25,813 nucleotides of DNA from a virus, in IMG/VR virus record IMGVR_UViG_3300033148_009663, positions 1-25,813 of that record; one strand, 5' to 3'. Below are positions 14,007-22,329 of the stretch, piece by piece; position 1 is the stretch's first letter, and the number at the start of each line of letters is the position of its first letter. The position numbers and the translations under genes are program-made. Below the pieces are notes generated by a model, which was given only the letters and a program-made list of their open reading frames with translations, was not told the origin of the DNA and did no database searches.

Positions 14007-15044
14007 TTATTCTTTTGAAATTAACTGACTACAATGCGGACATAGTGCTACTTCTCGGACAACTTCACCAGCAATCCGCCTAAGATCTCTCGAAGCAGTA
14101 GCACTTAATTTTGAACTGTGGGTAGCTACTCGAGTTATAGCATTCCAAATATCATACATATTTTCTGGACCATTGCCTTCATTGGTAGCCTGAGATTCAC
14201 CTACTATCTCAACCTGAGTGCGAGTGGATATCCCAAATTTCTGAAACAGACTTCTTAGAGTATTGTCAGCCCTTTGGCCAACAGGTACTTCGGACAGTTT
14301 CTTAATTCTGTGAAATTCTCCACTTATCCGTTGTGTTGCACTTTTTGAAGTAGAATAAGTCCAGGAACTAAAGTTTGAATCCTCTTCACGACGACTCCAA
14401 CGACCTAAGCCTTCAGACACAATCATACCATTAGAACAAACTTGCCTAAATATAAATGGAGCTATCTCAATAGCTGTATCACCTGTTATAGAATTTTGTA
14501 TCTCAATGCCTCCAAACAGCATGTCTCCAGTTTTTGCTTCGAAACACTGATCTGTAACTACAGAAAATACAGACTGGTCTAAAGTAACTAAAGGAGGATT
14601 ATAGCCCAAGACATTAATCTTATCACTACCTATAGCTTCTTCCACATTCTGTAGGATTTCCATGTTGGAATGATACATAGAAGTAACATTCGGAGTACAT
14701 CCTACAACACAATTATTCTGAATATAGAATCTAGCTCTTCCGGAACCCCCAGGACCCCACCAATGCTCCAGGTGTGGAAACAACATATCACTGGGACACT
14801 TATTAGCATAATTCACAGGAATTCCTACCAATCGAGAAGCCTCTGCTACCGCCTTAGTAGTCATAGGATACTCTTTATCCAGAAAAGTTATAATAGGAAC
14901 ATTCTTAGCTTGTCCTACAGTACCTGTCTTAAAACGAAATTTAGACAAAGTGCCCAACTCAACATCTACATGGCTGAGTCCTTCTATCGGCTTAAAAGCC
15001 TCCACTAAATCTTCTTTTTTCAACAACGTAATTTCTTCTGCCAT
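14007..15044 (-). CDS. DUF932-like phage protein
   Basis: 345 residues from the ATG at 15044, seven bases after GGAGG. A GTG one codon earlier is possible. The central region, with LFGGIEIQNSITGDTAIEIA followed by PFIFRQVCSNGMIVSEG, resembles the DUF932 pattern (conserved Ser/Gly and Asp, then an R-x-C-x-N-G block), and the end has YDIWNAITRVATH and RRIAGEV helices. A CPHC pair near the C-terminus is not matched by a second obvious pair. DUF932 proteins are common in phages and plasmids without a firm function. It sits inside the replication block between polymerase and clamp loader, ten bases before the latter, so a replication-linked role is plausible. Confidence 0.6.
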   Translation of the reverse strand: MAEEITLLKKEDLVEAFKPIEGLSHVDVELGTLSKFRFKTGTVGQAKNVPIITFLDKEYPMTTKAVAEASRLVGIPVNYANKCPSDMLFPHLEHWWGPGGSGRARFYIQNNCVVGCTPNVTSMYHSNMEILQNVEEAIGSDKINVLGYNPPLVTLDQSVFSVVTDQCFEAKTGDMLFGGIEIQNSITGDTAIEIAPFIFRQVCSNGMIVSEGLGRWSRREEDSNFSSWTYSTSKSATQRISGEFHRIKKLSEVPVGQRADNTLRSLFQKFGISTRTQVEIVGESQATNEGNGPENMYDIWNAITRVATHSSKLSATASRDLRRIAGEVVREVALCPHCSQLISKE

Positions 15045-15076
15045 CACACATCCTCCATTTAATTGTTAGCACATAT

Positions 15077-15082
15077 ATTATA
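15077..15082 (-). promoter_or_regulatory. TATAAT box after the polymerase gene, possible promoter for the DUF932-like gene
   Basis: Minus strand reads GTATAATATATG in the 65-base space between polymerase and the DUF932-like gene, 32 bases before the ATG at 15044. This distance suits a -10 box. No convincing -35 hexamer is found; the expected place is taken by the hairpin at 15083-15102. The core GTATAATA is shared with the motifs at 13008-13020 and 24367-24379. Confidence 0.35.
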
Positions 15083-15102
15083 CGAAACTCTTGAAAGTTT
15101 CG
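15083..15102 (-). terminator. Hairpin just after the polymerase stop codon
   Basis: Minus strand CGAAACT-TTCAAG-AGTTTCG forms a perfect 7-bp stem with a 6-base loop, eight bases after the TAA at 15110-15112. It is followed by TATAATATAT rather than a run of U, so it is a weak terminator at best. It could instead be an operator, an RNA processing site or a stem that stabilises the upstream message. Confidence 0.4.
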
Positions 15103-15109
15103 AATTTAT

Positions 15110-17848
15110 TTATGCCGCAATAATTTCTTCTTTTCTACAAAAACCACATAAATAATGCTCCTCTATTACTCCATTATCTAACTTTATGATATTTTTTCCT
15201 TGGGGAGCTTCTAATTTACCACAAATACTGCAATCTCGAAACACTAATTTTCTGAGATCATACCAATTATTCACCCCAATCTCCCAATCAACAGAAGCAG
15301 TAATATTTCTCTGCCATGAGAAGGCTTTATGTGTCATTACACCAGTAACAACATGCACCAAATCCTTCGCTTCTTCAGGCACAGCATTAAATGGAATGCT
15401 GTCATGCACTTCAAATATAGGTTCTGACCGAAATCCATACTGATGCAGAACACTGTTTCCATCATAATCCAAAGAAATTAGGCTATTCAGTGTCAAATGA
15501 AAACTAGGTCCTTGAACCGGAGTATTGTATATTTTGTTTATATTCAATGGTCCATATCTTCGAAATCCAGAAATCCCTTCTACATATCCAAGTTGTTTAT
15601 ACTTTTCAATTGTTTTATTTTGCCACTCCTTCACTCCAGCATATCTATTCCAAAGAATCTTCTGAACTTCAGCAATACGTCCTGCTCTAATCATATGGAA
15701 TCTTCGACATATGCTATCTACTGTGGCTCCAAAGAATGAAGGAAAAACAAACCCATTCTTGGATTCATATCTCTGTTCAGCATTAACGTCTTCTTCAGAT
15801 ATTTCATATATCAAAGAAGCCCAATACCGGTGAGGGTCCACACCATCAGCAATTTCTTGAATTAAAACTGGATCTCCAGAATTCATAGCGATACCTCGAA
15901 CTTCCACTCCGCTATAATCTGGTTCTAGAATAATTCTGCCTGGAGAAGGTACTATAATTCTCCGGAATGTCTTCAATTCTGGATCATGTTTGAATATATT
16001 TTGAATACTAGGCTCTTCTGCAGATGATCGAAAGGTGCTTGCTAATAAGTAAAATGAAGGATGCACTCTACCATCTGGACCCAGATTCTTCCAGTAATTC
16101 TTAGCTCTTTTTACCAGAGATCCACATTTTCTAAATCTAAGAATACCTTCTAGAAATTTCTTAACTTCTGCATCACTTGAAATTTCCAAAATAATAGGCA
16201 AAGCTGTTTTATCTGTACATAATTTTCCAGTCTTCGTTTTAGGTAATTTAGGGTTATCCTCAGGATCGAGCTTGTATACATTTTTTAGAATAGCTGCTAT
16301 CTGAGGAGTAGATTCTGCATTAAAATCTCCCTTAATTCCAGATATATATCTTCTTACACCTGGAATATCCTGCATTTGCTGAATTCGAGTCTTCATCTCC
16401 TTCTTGTATTGATTTTCAATACGAGTTAATTCTTGTTTATCAACAGGAACTCCTCGACATTGCAAGCCTAACAAAACCTCTTGACCTCTCAACATGAAAT
16501 CATTAAATTTTTCTAAACTATCTCTTTTCAATTTAGGTTTTTGCCAATAATAAGCTAACAGTGTATACCGAGCATCATAACAATTGTAATGAAAAAGATC
16601 CTCTAATCTAGCAGCTAAAATGTTTCTAACATCCACCATAGACTTATAATCATGCCCCACCATTAAGAATACTTGAAAGGCTAAACCATTTGTACCTTTC
16701 ACATTCCTCAATACATGTGAGCCTTCCATTGTGTCGTGTATTAAATTAAGTTGTCTGGTTTTGAAGTATTCTCTGTTCCAACCGCCTTCCATATTCAGAT
16801 TCTGCACAACCTTTGGAGTTGAACTTGTTAAAAACTTGCTCCAGGCCTCATGTATTCTAACCTTGTCGGTTACACTAAAGAATTGCTGACCAGTATTTGG
16901 ATTCACAAAGTTCAGAGGAATGAAATAAGCTTCATTCACATCACAAGAAAAGGCTATGGAAACAGCTAATGGATTCTTTATGAAGGGACTAATGCTAGTA
17001 GCTTCATAGTCGTAAGCTGTTGGCTTTTCTATATCTGTGACTTTCTGAATAAAAGCTAAAGCCTCTTCTACCGTGGATGCTAACTGATTACCTTGTTCTG
17101 TAAAAGGGATTGGTAAAGGTTTATCTAGGTATGCTAAAGAACTTGCAATATCAAACAACATTATGTTCTGATCATCTGGAACTTTGCTACTCCGCTGCCT
17201 ATTCACATAAAATTGTGGGCTAAAAGAACTACCCACCCAACAATTAAATTTATGACTGGGTATTGTTAATCCACGCAACATTGAAGCTGTAAATCCACCT
17301 GAAAATGTACAAGCCTTCGGCTTATCTAAAATAGTTTTTATTGCTTTATCTCCAAAACATAATATGAGTTTGGGTTTAACTTCTTCTATATCTTTGAGAA
17401 GATTATTTCTGCAACACTTTATCTGTTCTGCAGATGGTTCTGTAGATTTATAACAACTTACAGCATAAGTACGAACACAATCCTCATCTAAATCAACACC
17501 CAAAGCTCTTAAATGTTTCCTTAATAAAGCTCCATCTTTTCCTGAATAAGAAACTCCATATTTAACATCATCTTTGCCAGGACAAAGTCCTAAGATCAAA
17601 ATTCCCTTCTTACCCTTTCCGTATCTTTCTGATTTAAAACTTCTCCGACCACCAGCAAGTCCACAAGTAGAGCAATTGTAAATTTTAGCATCATTAGATT
17701 TCTTTCCAGAAGAAATCTTCTTAGACTCCTCCCACCACTCACCAGGTTTTCTCTCAGAACTAAGTATTCTGGAAGTAAATCGATTGGGTCTAGTTAAACC
17801 TACCTCTTTTCTGTCTGGAAAGAAATCAAAAGTATTGTTGTTACCCAT
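15110..17848 (-). CDS. polA: Family A DNA polymerase with N-terminal UDG-like domain and C-terminal zinc ribbon
   Basis: 912 residues in four parts. (1) About 58-235 is a uracil-DNA-glycosylase superfamily domain like family 4: CSTC (59-62), ILGLCPGKDDVKYG, SGKDGALLRKHL, and KPKLILCFGDKA. The usual GEAPG is GLCPG and the HPS/HPA motif appears as FSPQF with no His. (2) About 275-440 is a 3'-5' exonuclease with DYEAT (D280, E282) and YNCYD (D425). (3) The polymerase has motif A DYSGVEVR (D644), motif B RYESKNGFVFPSFFG (R693, K697), and motif C VHDS (H815, D816). (4) The tail has C873/C876 and C901/C904, a likely zinc ribbon. It is the replicative polymerase. It starts 3 bases after the clamp stop. 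Confidence 0.93.
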   Translation of the reverse strand: MGNNNTFDFFPDRKEVGLTRPNRFTSRILSSERKPGEWWEESKKISSGKKSNDAKIYNCSTCGLAGGRRSFKSERYGKGKKGILILGLCPGKDDVKYGVSYSGKDGALLRKHLRALGVDLDEDCVRTYAVSCYKSTEPSAEQIKCCRNNLLKDIEEVKPKLILCFGDKAIKTILDKPKACTFSGGFTASMLRGLTIPSHKFNCWVGSSFSPQFYVNRQRSSKVPDDQNIMLFDIASSLAYLDKPLPIPFTEQGNQLASTVEEALAFIQKVTDIEKPTAYDYEATSISPFIKNPLAVSIAFSCDVNEAYFIPLNFVNPNTGQQFFSVTDKVRIHEAWSKFLTSSTPKVVQNLNMEGGWNREYFKTRQLNLIHDTMEGSHVLRNVKGTNGLAFQVFLMVGHDYKSMVDVRNILAARLEDLFHYNCYDARYTLLAYYWQKPKLKRDSLEKFNDFMLRGQEVLLGLQCRGVPVDKQELTRIENQYKKEMKTRIQQMQDIPGVRRYISGIKGDFNAESTPQIAAILKNVYKLDPEDNPKLPKTKTGKLCTDKTALPIILEISSDAEVKKFLEGILRFRKCGSLVKRAKNYWKNLGPDGRVHPSFYLLASTFRSSAEEPSIQNIFKHDPELKTFRRIIVPSPGRIILEPDYSGVEVRGIAMNSGDPVLIQEIADGVDPHRYWASLIYEISEEDVNAEQRYESKNGFVFPSFFGATVDSICRRFHMIRAGRIAEVQKILWNRYAGVKEWQNKTIEKYKQLGYVEGISGFRRYGPLNINKIYNTPVQGPSFHLTLNSLISLDYDGNSVLHQYGFRSEPIFEVHDSIPFNAVPEEAKDLVHVVTGVMTHKAFSWQRNITASVDWEIGVNNWYDLRKLVFRDCSICGKLEAPQGKNIIKLDNGVIEEHYLCGFCRKEEIIAA

Positions 17849-17851
17849 ATT

Positions 17852-18904
17852 TTAGTCTCTTGCTCTAATAAGATATCTAAACTTGTCAGAAGCAAACAAA
17901 ACAACTGAACTATCTGAAGAATGATACTGAAATTCCAAACATTTATCAACCACATCCTTCAAAAGAATAGGATTGACTGCAAAGGAGAATTCTTTACCAT
18001 TTCTTTCAGAACCTAAAGCTACTACTTCCAACAATCGACGTTCAACTTCTCCTCCACTGACAAACTTAGTGGATAATGTTTCGGCTCCAGAAACCCCCAC
18101 CGTAAATTTAACTTCTTTATCTGCAGTCTTGACATCATTCAAAAACGTAATATGTCTGTCCAGGATTGTTATGAATTCTTCGTTCAAAATTATACTTTCA
18201 GCACCAGCTGCCTCTGGGAAGAAACCACTTAAATCCTTGTATTCTCCGTTTATACAACCTGCAAAAATATAAGTACCATCTTTCAGAGAAACTCCAAACA
18301 CTCCTCCCAGCATATTAGGAGAGAAAGTCAGCTTTTCCAAATCTCCTTTGAAACTGTATAAGATTTGTCCAAATTTCGGAGGAGAAATAGCATCGATACT
18401 CATAGGATTATCCAATTTCCAATTCAGAATTCTGTATCTGTCAGCACTCCAAAGGTTTCCTTCTGTTATGTGAACACCGCTAAGAGGTCCTGAAGTCTCG
18501 TCTTTGGAAGCTCCCAAACCACAAAATCGCAATCCCTCAATAAAATCATCCAGATGCTCTATCAAGTTATCTCCCATTTCCGGAATTTTAGCAGGAGTAG
18601 GAGATCCAACTCTAAACTCAGCCTCGGATTTATTTGCAGCAACAATCAACTTTTGACCATCCACCCGCAAATCTAATTCTTTTGCAGTCAACTTTTTCAC
18701 AAGTTCATACAAATGCTTAGCTTTAACTTTAATTTCCAAGTCCAAACCTTCTGGCAGAACCGTATCTATCCAAATAGATCCATTGGTTGCCTGCAATCGA
18801 CCATTGTAGAAATTAAAGGACTGCTGATCCTCCGCCGATTTTGAACTAATCACGTGCATACATTTCTCAAGACAATGCAACAAAACCCTTCTTTTAATCT
18901 TCAT
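17852..18904 (-). CDS. dnaN: DnaN-type DNA polymerase sliding clamp
   Basis: 350 residues, near the ~366 of bacterial beta clamps. It has three repeated alpha/beta units: first (1-115) with VKAKHLYELVKKLTAKELDL and a DGQKLIVAA strand, second with SGVHITEGNLWSADRYRIL (compare the GV..D..L.ATDGHRL block of beta), third ending FAVNPILLKDVVDKC and VVLFASDKFRYLIRARD (compare FNARYLLDVL and the C-terminal MPMRL). It forms a ring on DNA and tethers the polymerase encoded directly downstream; the loader is at 13016-13996. AAAGGG precedes the ATG. Gene order primase, clamp, polymerase, loader makes this assignment firm even though sequence similarity to bacterial clamps looks low. Confidence 0.82.
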   Translation of the reverse strand: MKIKRRVLLHCLEKCMHVISSKSAEDQQSFNFYNGRLQATNGSIWIDTVLPEGLDLEIKVKAKHLYELVKKLTAKELDLRVDGQKLIVAANKSEAEFRVGSPTPAKIPEMGDNLIEHLDDFIEGLRFCGLGASKDETSGPLSGVHITEGNLWSADRYRILNWKLDNPMSIDAISPPKFGQILYSFKGDLEKLTFSPNMLGGVFGVSLKDGTYIFAGCINGEYKDLSGFFPEAAGAESIILNEEFITILDRHITFLNDVKTADKEVKFTVGVSGAETLSTKFVSGGEVERRLLEVVALGSERNGKEFSFAVNPILLKDVVDKCLEFQYHSSDSSVVLFASDKFRYLIRARD

Positions 18905-18916
18905 CCAGTTTCCCTT

Positions 18917-19666
18917 TCAAAAAAACTTATCTGATTTGAACCCTTTAATTTCACCACTTCCGTTTCCTAACATAGAGACGGTTTCTGTAGGCAATAAAAC
19001 CTTTCCCGTCTTGTAATCATTATACCATTCACAAAGCCAATTATAGATATCTAACCAATAAGTTTTGATACCTAAGTCCTCAGCACTAGTGTTTAATCTT
19101 TCTATGATGACTAAATCATGCTTTAAGAACTGTTCCTCATCAAAAGACTCCTGCCAGGTAGCTCTACATCCAAAAGCCCAGGAATACCCAAATGGTTTTT
19201 TAGAGATAACAGCTTTATTCCCTCTAGTACCTACTCTAACCCAAGGCATTAAGCACAATAATTGCTTTAAATCTTCAAAATGTAAATCACAACCCCAAAG
19301 ATCATCTCCTTCCATCAAAGTATCAAAACCACACCGATAACCCTCAAATTGATAAAGCCACAATATCTTTTCCTGATTATTTATCTTACAAGGCAATTCA
19401 TTCAAATTCTCAAATAATTTTTGAACTGCTTTATTATCACTATGCATCATGTTAGCAACATCCGAGTCAGAATAAACTAATGGAGATATGCCCTTCTGAC
19501 AACAGACACAGCATCTCTTACAAGTAAACCCTTTAAAGAAGCTTGGAGTTATTACTATCTCTGCAGGAGGTAAAAATTCTACAACTTCTTCTCCACACTT
19601 AAAGGTAATTTTCTCTTTAGTTAGAGACGCTATACTCTTCAAAAAATATTTTATAGGAGTTTTCAT
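18917..19666 (-). CDS. Cys-rich protein resembling YkgJ-type metal-binding proteins
   Basis: 249 residues with a cluster FTCKRCCVCCQKG (C49, C52, C53, C55, C56), then C92, C112, C126 and C138 in GYRCGF, WGCDLHFE and LLCLMPWVRV. The pattern, an FxCxxCxxCC-like cluster followed by spaced Cys and a C-x-x-x-P, resembles the YkgJ/CxxCxxCC family thought to bind zinc or an iron-sulfur cluster. The role of that family is unclear. The gene overlaps the primase stop by four bases (ATGA) and is followed by the clamp, so it belongs to the replication operon. It may be a metal-dependent accessory factor. The assignment is tentative because the cluster spacing is not exact. Confidence 0.5.
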   Translation of the reverse strand: MKTPIKYFLKSIASLTKEKITFKCGEEVVEFLPPAEIVITPSFFKGFTCKRCCVCCQKGISPLVYSDSDVANMMHSDNKAVQKLFENLNELPCKINNQEKILWLYQFEGYRCGFDTLMEGDDLWGCDLHFEDLKQLLCLMPWVRVGTRGNKAVISKKPFGYSWAFGCRATWQESFDEEQFLKHDLVIIERLNTSAEDLGIKTYWLDIYNWLCEWYNDYKTGKVLLPTETVSMLGNGSGEIKGFKSDKFF

Positions 19667-20640
19667 GATCTTTCAAAACAAGTAGTTAAAATCTTATCCC
19701 AAACTGCATTAGCTCCCCAGCTATCCGGATCTTCATTCACTCTCTCTTCAAAGTTCCTCCAGTAATAAGGCAATTTAATAACATAAACTTCAGGTATAAA
19801 TGGCATAAAATACTGAGATTCCCTTTCCATATCCATGTAAGCGTCACCATCCGGACAGAAAATAAGTTTCTTCAAATCGAGACTTATCAGCAATCTCTTT
19901 TGCTCTTTGGTTAAAGAAGTCCCAAAAGAACACAGAGTGTTATTTCCTATTCTCCAAGCATCTGGAGCACCTTCAACAATAATAGCATAACCTAAACTCC
20001 TGTCCAATTTATCCCAACGATGAAAATACTCCTTTATTCTACTACCTTTCATATCTGCAGCATACTTAGTATCCGAACGACCTGTCATATCTGCTGCCTG
20101 AAATCCTACCATATTCCCTTCAAAGAATACCGGTATGATCAGCCGATTCATGTAATCCCCAACTAAACAACATCCGCATTGATGCTCAATCAAAACCTCT
20201 ATACCAATATTTCGACGAGCTAAATAATTATCTAACAAAATGGAATTCGTCTCTTCCACAGGACGACAATACTTAGGATATTTAGCTATAGGTGCTCGTT
20301 TTCTAACTTCGGGCTTTTCTTCTTCACCCCCTCGAAAAATCCTATTAATTTGCTCTTCTGAATCTATATCAAAGGAAACTCCAAAGGATTCCAATTCAGA
20401 TTCACAGGCCTGTACAGACCTGTTTATAATTCTGGAAAGAATATAGGCAAAGCTCCCCTTCCTACCACATTTCCAGCACTTAGTTACCAGGGAATCCCGA
20501 AATATTCCACAATGATCACTTCTGTCATCACATAAAGGACACTGCACATTAATAGCACTTTCAGAAGAATTACTGCTATCCTCTGAATAGGGAATGCCAT
20601 ACTTATTCAAAATAGAAATTATTTCTGAACTATAATCCAT
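19663..20640 (-). CDS. dnaG: DnaG-like DNA primase
   Basis: 325 residues. The N-terminus holds a zinc finger, CPLC (34-37) and CWKC (55-58), with H43 and C44 nearby, as in primase CHC2 domains. The Toprim domain follows: YAIIVEGAPDAWRIG with E223, and LIFCPDGDAY with D264 and D266 as the metal-binding DxD. The middle section RLIIPVFFEGNMVGFQAAD matches the part of DnaG before Toprim. It synthesises RNA primers for the lagging strand. The C-terminal helicase-binding domain of bacterial DnaG is absent, and no DnaB-type helicase is seen in the window. The ATG at 20640 comes 2 bases after the previous stop without a clear ribosome site, so coupling is likely. Confidence 0.9.
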   Translation of the reverse strand: MDYSSEIISILNKYGIPYSEDSSNSSESAINVQCPLCDDRSDHCGIFRDSLVTKCWKCGRKGSFAYILSRIINRSVQACESELESFGVSFDIDSEEQINRIFRGGEEEKPEVRKRAPIAKYPKYCRPVEETNSILLDNYLARRNIGIEVLIEHQCGCCLVGDYMNRLIIPVFFEGNMVGFQAADMTGRSDTKYAADMKGSRIKEYFHRWDKLDRSLGYAIIVEGAPDAWRIGNNTLCSFGTSLTKEQKRLLISLDLKKLIFCPDGDAYMDMERESQYFMPFIPEVYVIKLPYYWRNFEERVNEDPDSWGANAVWDKILTTCFERS

Positions 20641-20642
20641 AA

Positions 20643-20906
20643 TTAATGTTTGTTTTTGTCTATTCCATGAATAGGATGAGGAATGAGATTCTCATATCTT
20701 GTATAAGATGCTGCTTTATGTAGTATTTCAGCCAAAGCTGCATTGTTCCAACCTATTTCAAGTAATTTAGCTCTGAATTTACTCATTTCGTATTCATAAC
20801 CAAAAAGCAAAAGATCATGCAAATCGAGAAGTGATCGCATATGAAGCATTACTTGCCTTTCGTCCAAATAATCTACCTGAGCAGGTTCTGGGAATGTAGC
20901 AGACAT
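20643..20906 (-). CDS. Small helical protein of unknown function
   Basis: 87 residues from the ATG at 20906 (MSATFPEPAQVDY), which has TAGGAAT upstream. A GTG start at 20963 (106 residues) would close the 71-base space to the RNA ligase gene but lacks a good ribosome site. Visible features are helices around MRSLLDLHDLLLFGYEYEMSK and NNAALAEILHKAASYTRYEN and a His-rich end (HPIHGIDKNKH). No known motif. It is encoded directly before the primase and may be coupled to it. The unclaimed 20907-20977 holds only this start region. Confidence 0.6.
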   Translation of the reverse strand: MSATFPEPAQVDYLDERQVMLHMRSLLDLHDLLLFGYEYEMSKFRAKLLEIGWNNAALAEILHKAASYTRYENLIPHPIHGIDKNKH

Positions 20907-20977
20907 ATTTATATTCCTAATCAAAACACAATTCTTCTTATGATTTTGATTTCCTCCAAACACAATTATTGCCTTAT

Positions 20978-22249
20978 TTACAATGTGTCCTCTATGTCTC
21001 CACCGCCCTCATCTTTATTCCGACTGTCTAAGAGAATAAATTCTTCAGATTTATGCTTCAAACAAGTCCAAATACCATCGTATCTCTTGAACCAGACAAC
21101 AATACCTTCAAGACAATGACCAGCATCATACAGAGATTTTCCTCTAGCATAATTAAGTATTTGTTCTTGATCATCCAATCTTGAAATAAAACCTGTAGAA
21201 AGTAACATGGGTCTCTCGAGACCAAGCTCATCTGCACGACGGTAGACTTGTTCACGGTTCAACTCCACCCGATAGCCATCTACATTAGTCTGGGTAACAC
21301 GATATAGAACCACTTTGTATTCCCGAGGTTTGCATCCATAAGTAAAACGGACACCATTAAGAGACTGGATCAATTTTCCATTCTTTTCATAACCAACTAT
21401 TTCATAGTACAATTCCTCACCCTTGCGAATATGTGGCTTAAGCTTTTCATGAATTTCTCTGCGTTCCCTACTCATGTATCCTCGCACACCATCTCTGCGA
21501 CGAGTACCACTTATAACTTTCCAAGTAGATGTGACTTTAGGTTTCCAAACCTGATATCGTCTCCTGATTTGATGAACCAACACATTAGCAGTCCTTCCAG
21601 AAGTGCCATGAACCTTTTCTTCTATATACACTATTCCTCCAGGGAATCTATGTTTTTCACGCATCAGTTGTTTGGTATCCCAATGCTTCCAGAACATATC
21701 CGTCCACTCCCTTCTCTTAAGCAAGCTATACCTGTTCCTGAGAACAATATTTCTTCTCTTGTTGCCTTTACGTCCTGGCATATCTCCAAGCCCTCCAGAA
21801 ATATCAGCTATGTATTTGCTGCATATTTCCACACCATTAATGTGTGTGAACTCATCACCTACCTTCAAATCCAAAGCATCGTCATTCTCAAGCAAACCGT
21901 CTATCAAAATCAAACTGCCTATAGGACATACAAATCCATTAGACATTTCTTCCTGGAATTTGATAGCTCTGACTCTTCCGTTCTTGCCAAAAAAGCCCTT
22001 CTTAGTTTTATCCCAATTCATGTCCTTGTTAGAATATAGATTGTTATAGAACATAAGATCCGGAGATAATCTTAAGTTGGCATCGAAGTAAACTACAATA
22101 TCCCCTTCCTTGGAATCTGCACCGACAATAACCTGAGTACCCAAAACAGTAGCAAGCTTAATCCTGTTTACCTTAGGATTAGGATGCTTACGTACATTTT
22201 CCAGCTTAACAACTATAGCATTATTGGTTTCCGTTCTTTTCAGTTCCAT
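20978..22249 (-). CDS. Rnl5-like RNA ligase (DraRnl type) with N-terminal OB domain
   Basis: 423 residues. The N-terminal third (VKLENVRKHPNPKVNRIKLA through FVCPIG) resembles the OB-fold domain that precedes the catalytic domain in Deinococcus DraRnl (Rnl5). The nucleotidyltransferase motifs follow: motif I EEKVHGTS with the adenylated lysine K212, motif IIIa-like ELYYEIVGYE (278-287), motif IV EGIVVWF (E380), and motif V LKHKS (396-400). These enzymes seal 3'-OH/5'-phosphate nicks in RNA-containing duplexes by an AMP intermediate. It may repair tRNA or other RNA cut by host defence. GGGAGA precedes the ATG at 22249. The kinase fragment at the left edge and HAD phosphatase at 23826 are possible partners but are not adjacent. 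Confidence 0.85.
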   Translation of the reverse strand: MELKRTETNNAIVVKLENVRKHPNPKVNRIKLATVLGTQVIVGADSKEGDIVVYFDANLRLSPDLMFYNNLYSNKDMNWDKTKKGFFGKNGRVRAIKFQEEMSNGFVCPIGSLILIDGLLENDDALDLKVGDEFTHINGVEICSKYIADISGGLGDMPGRKGNKRRNIVLRNRYSLLKRREWTDMFWKHWDTKQLMREKHRFPGGIVYIEEKVHGTSGRTANVLVHQIRRRYQVWKPKVTSTWKVISGTRRRDGVRGYMSRERREIHEKLKPHIRKGEELYYEIVGYEKNGKLIQSLNGVRFTYGCKPREYKVVLYRVTQTNVDGYRVELNREQVYRRADELGLERPMLLSTGFISRLDDQEQILNYARGKSLYDAGHCLEGIVVWFKRYDGIWTCLKHKSEEFILLDSRNKDEGGGDIEDTL

Positions 22250-22319
22250 TTGCTTTATCTCCCACTCTATCTTCTGGCTTAAAGTAATCTCTTATCCATT
22301 CAAATGCAGCACTAAACAT
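22221..22319 (-). CDS. Possible small gene or 3' part of a frameshifted gene
   Basis: 32 residues from ATG at 22319 (MFSAAFEWIRDYFKPEDRV...), overlapping the RNA ligase start by 29 bases. The frame stays open upstream of this ATG to about 22387, reading RSVGYSSILRENHRITN before MFSAAFEW, with no start codon in that part. GGGAG is 16-20 bases away, a poor ribosome site. Protein-like composition on both sides of the ATG suggests the original gene started earlier, in the frame of the 25-residue ORF at 22330-22407, and was broken or is read by a shift. Confidence 0.4.
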   Translation of the reverse strand: MFSAAFEWIRDYFKPEDRVGDKANGTEKNGNQ

Positions 22320-22329
22320 ATTAGTTATT

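Noticed and set aside
20900-20912. T4-late-like TATAAATA at the 20906 start
   Set aside because: It falls between the AGGAA ribosome site and the ATG of the gene, so it is probably just the leader and start codon.
20907-20963. GTG start at 20963 giving a 106-residue protein
   Set aside because: The ATG at 20906 has a better ribosome site (TAGGAAT), though the longer start would shorten the space after the ligase gene. Uncertain.
21431-22039. 202-residue plus-strand open frame
   Set aside because: It lies fully antisense to the RNA ligase, which has all its catalytic motifs and a ribosome site. The plus-strand frame has no ribosome site and its composition is what complementing a coding frame would give.
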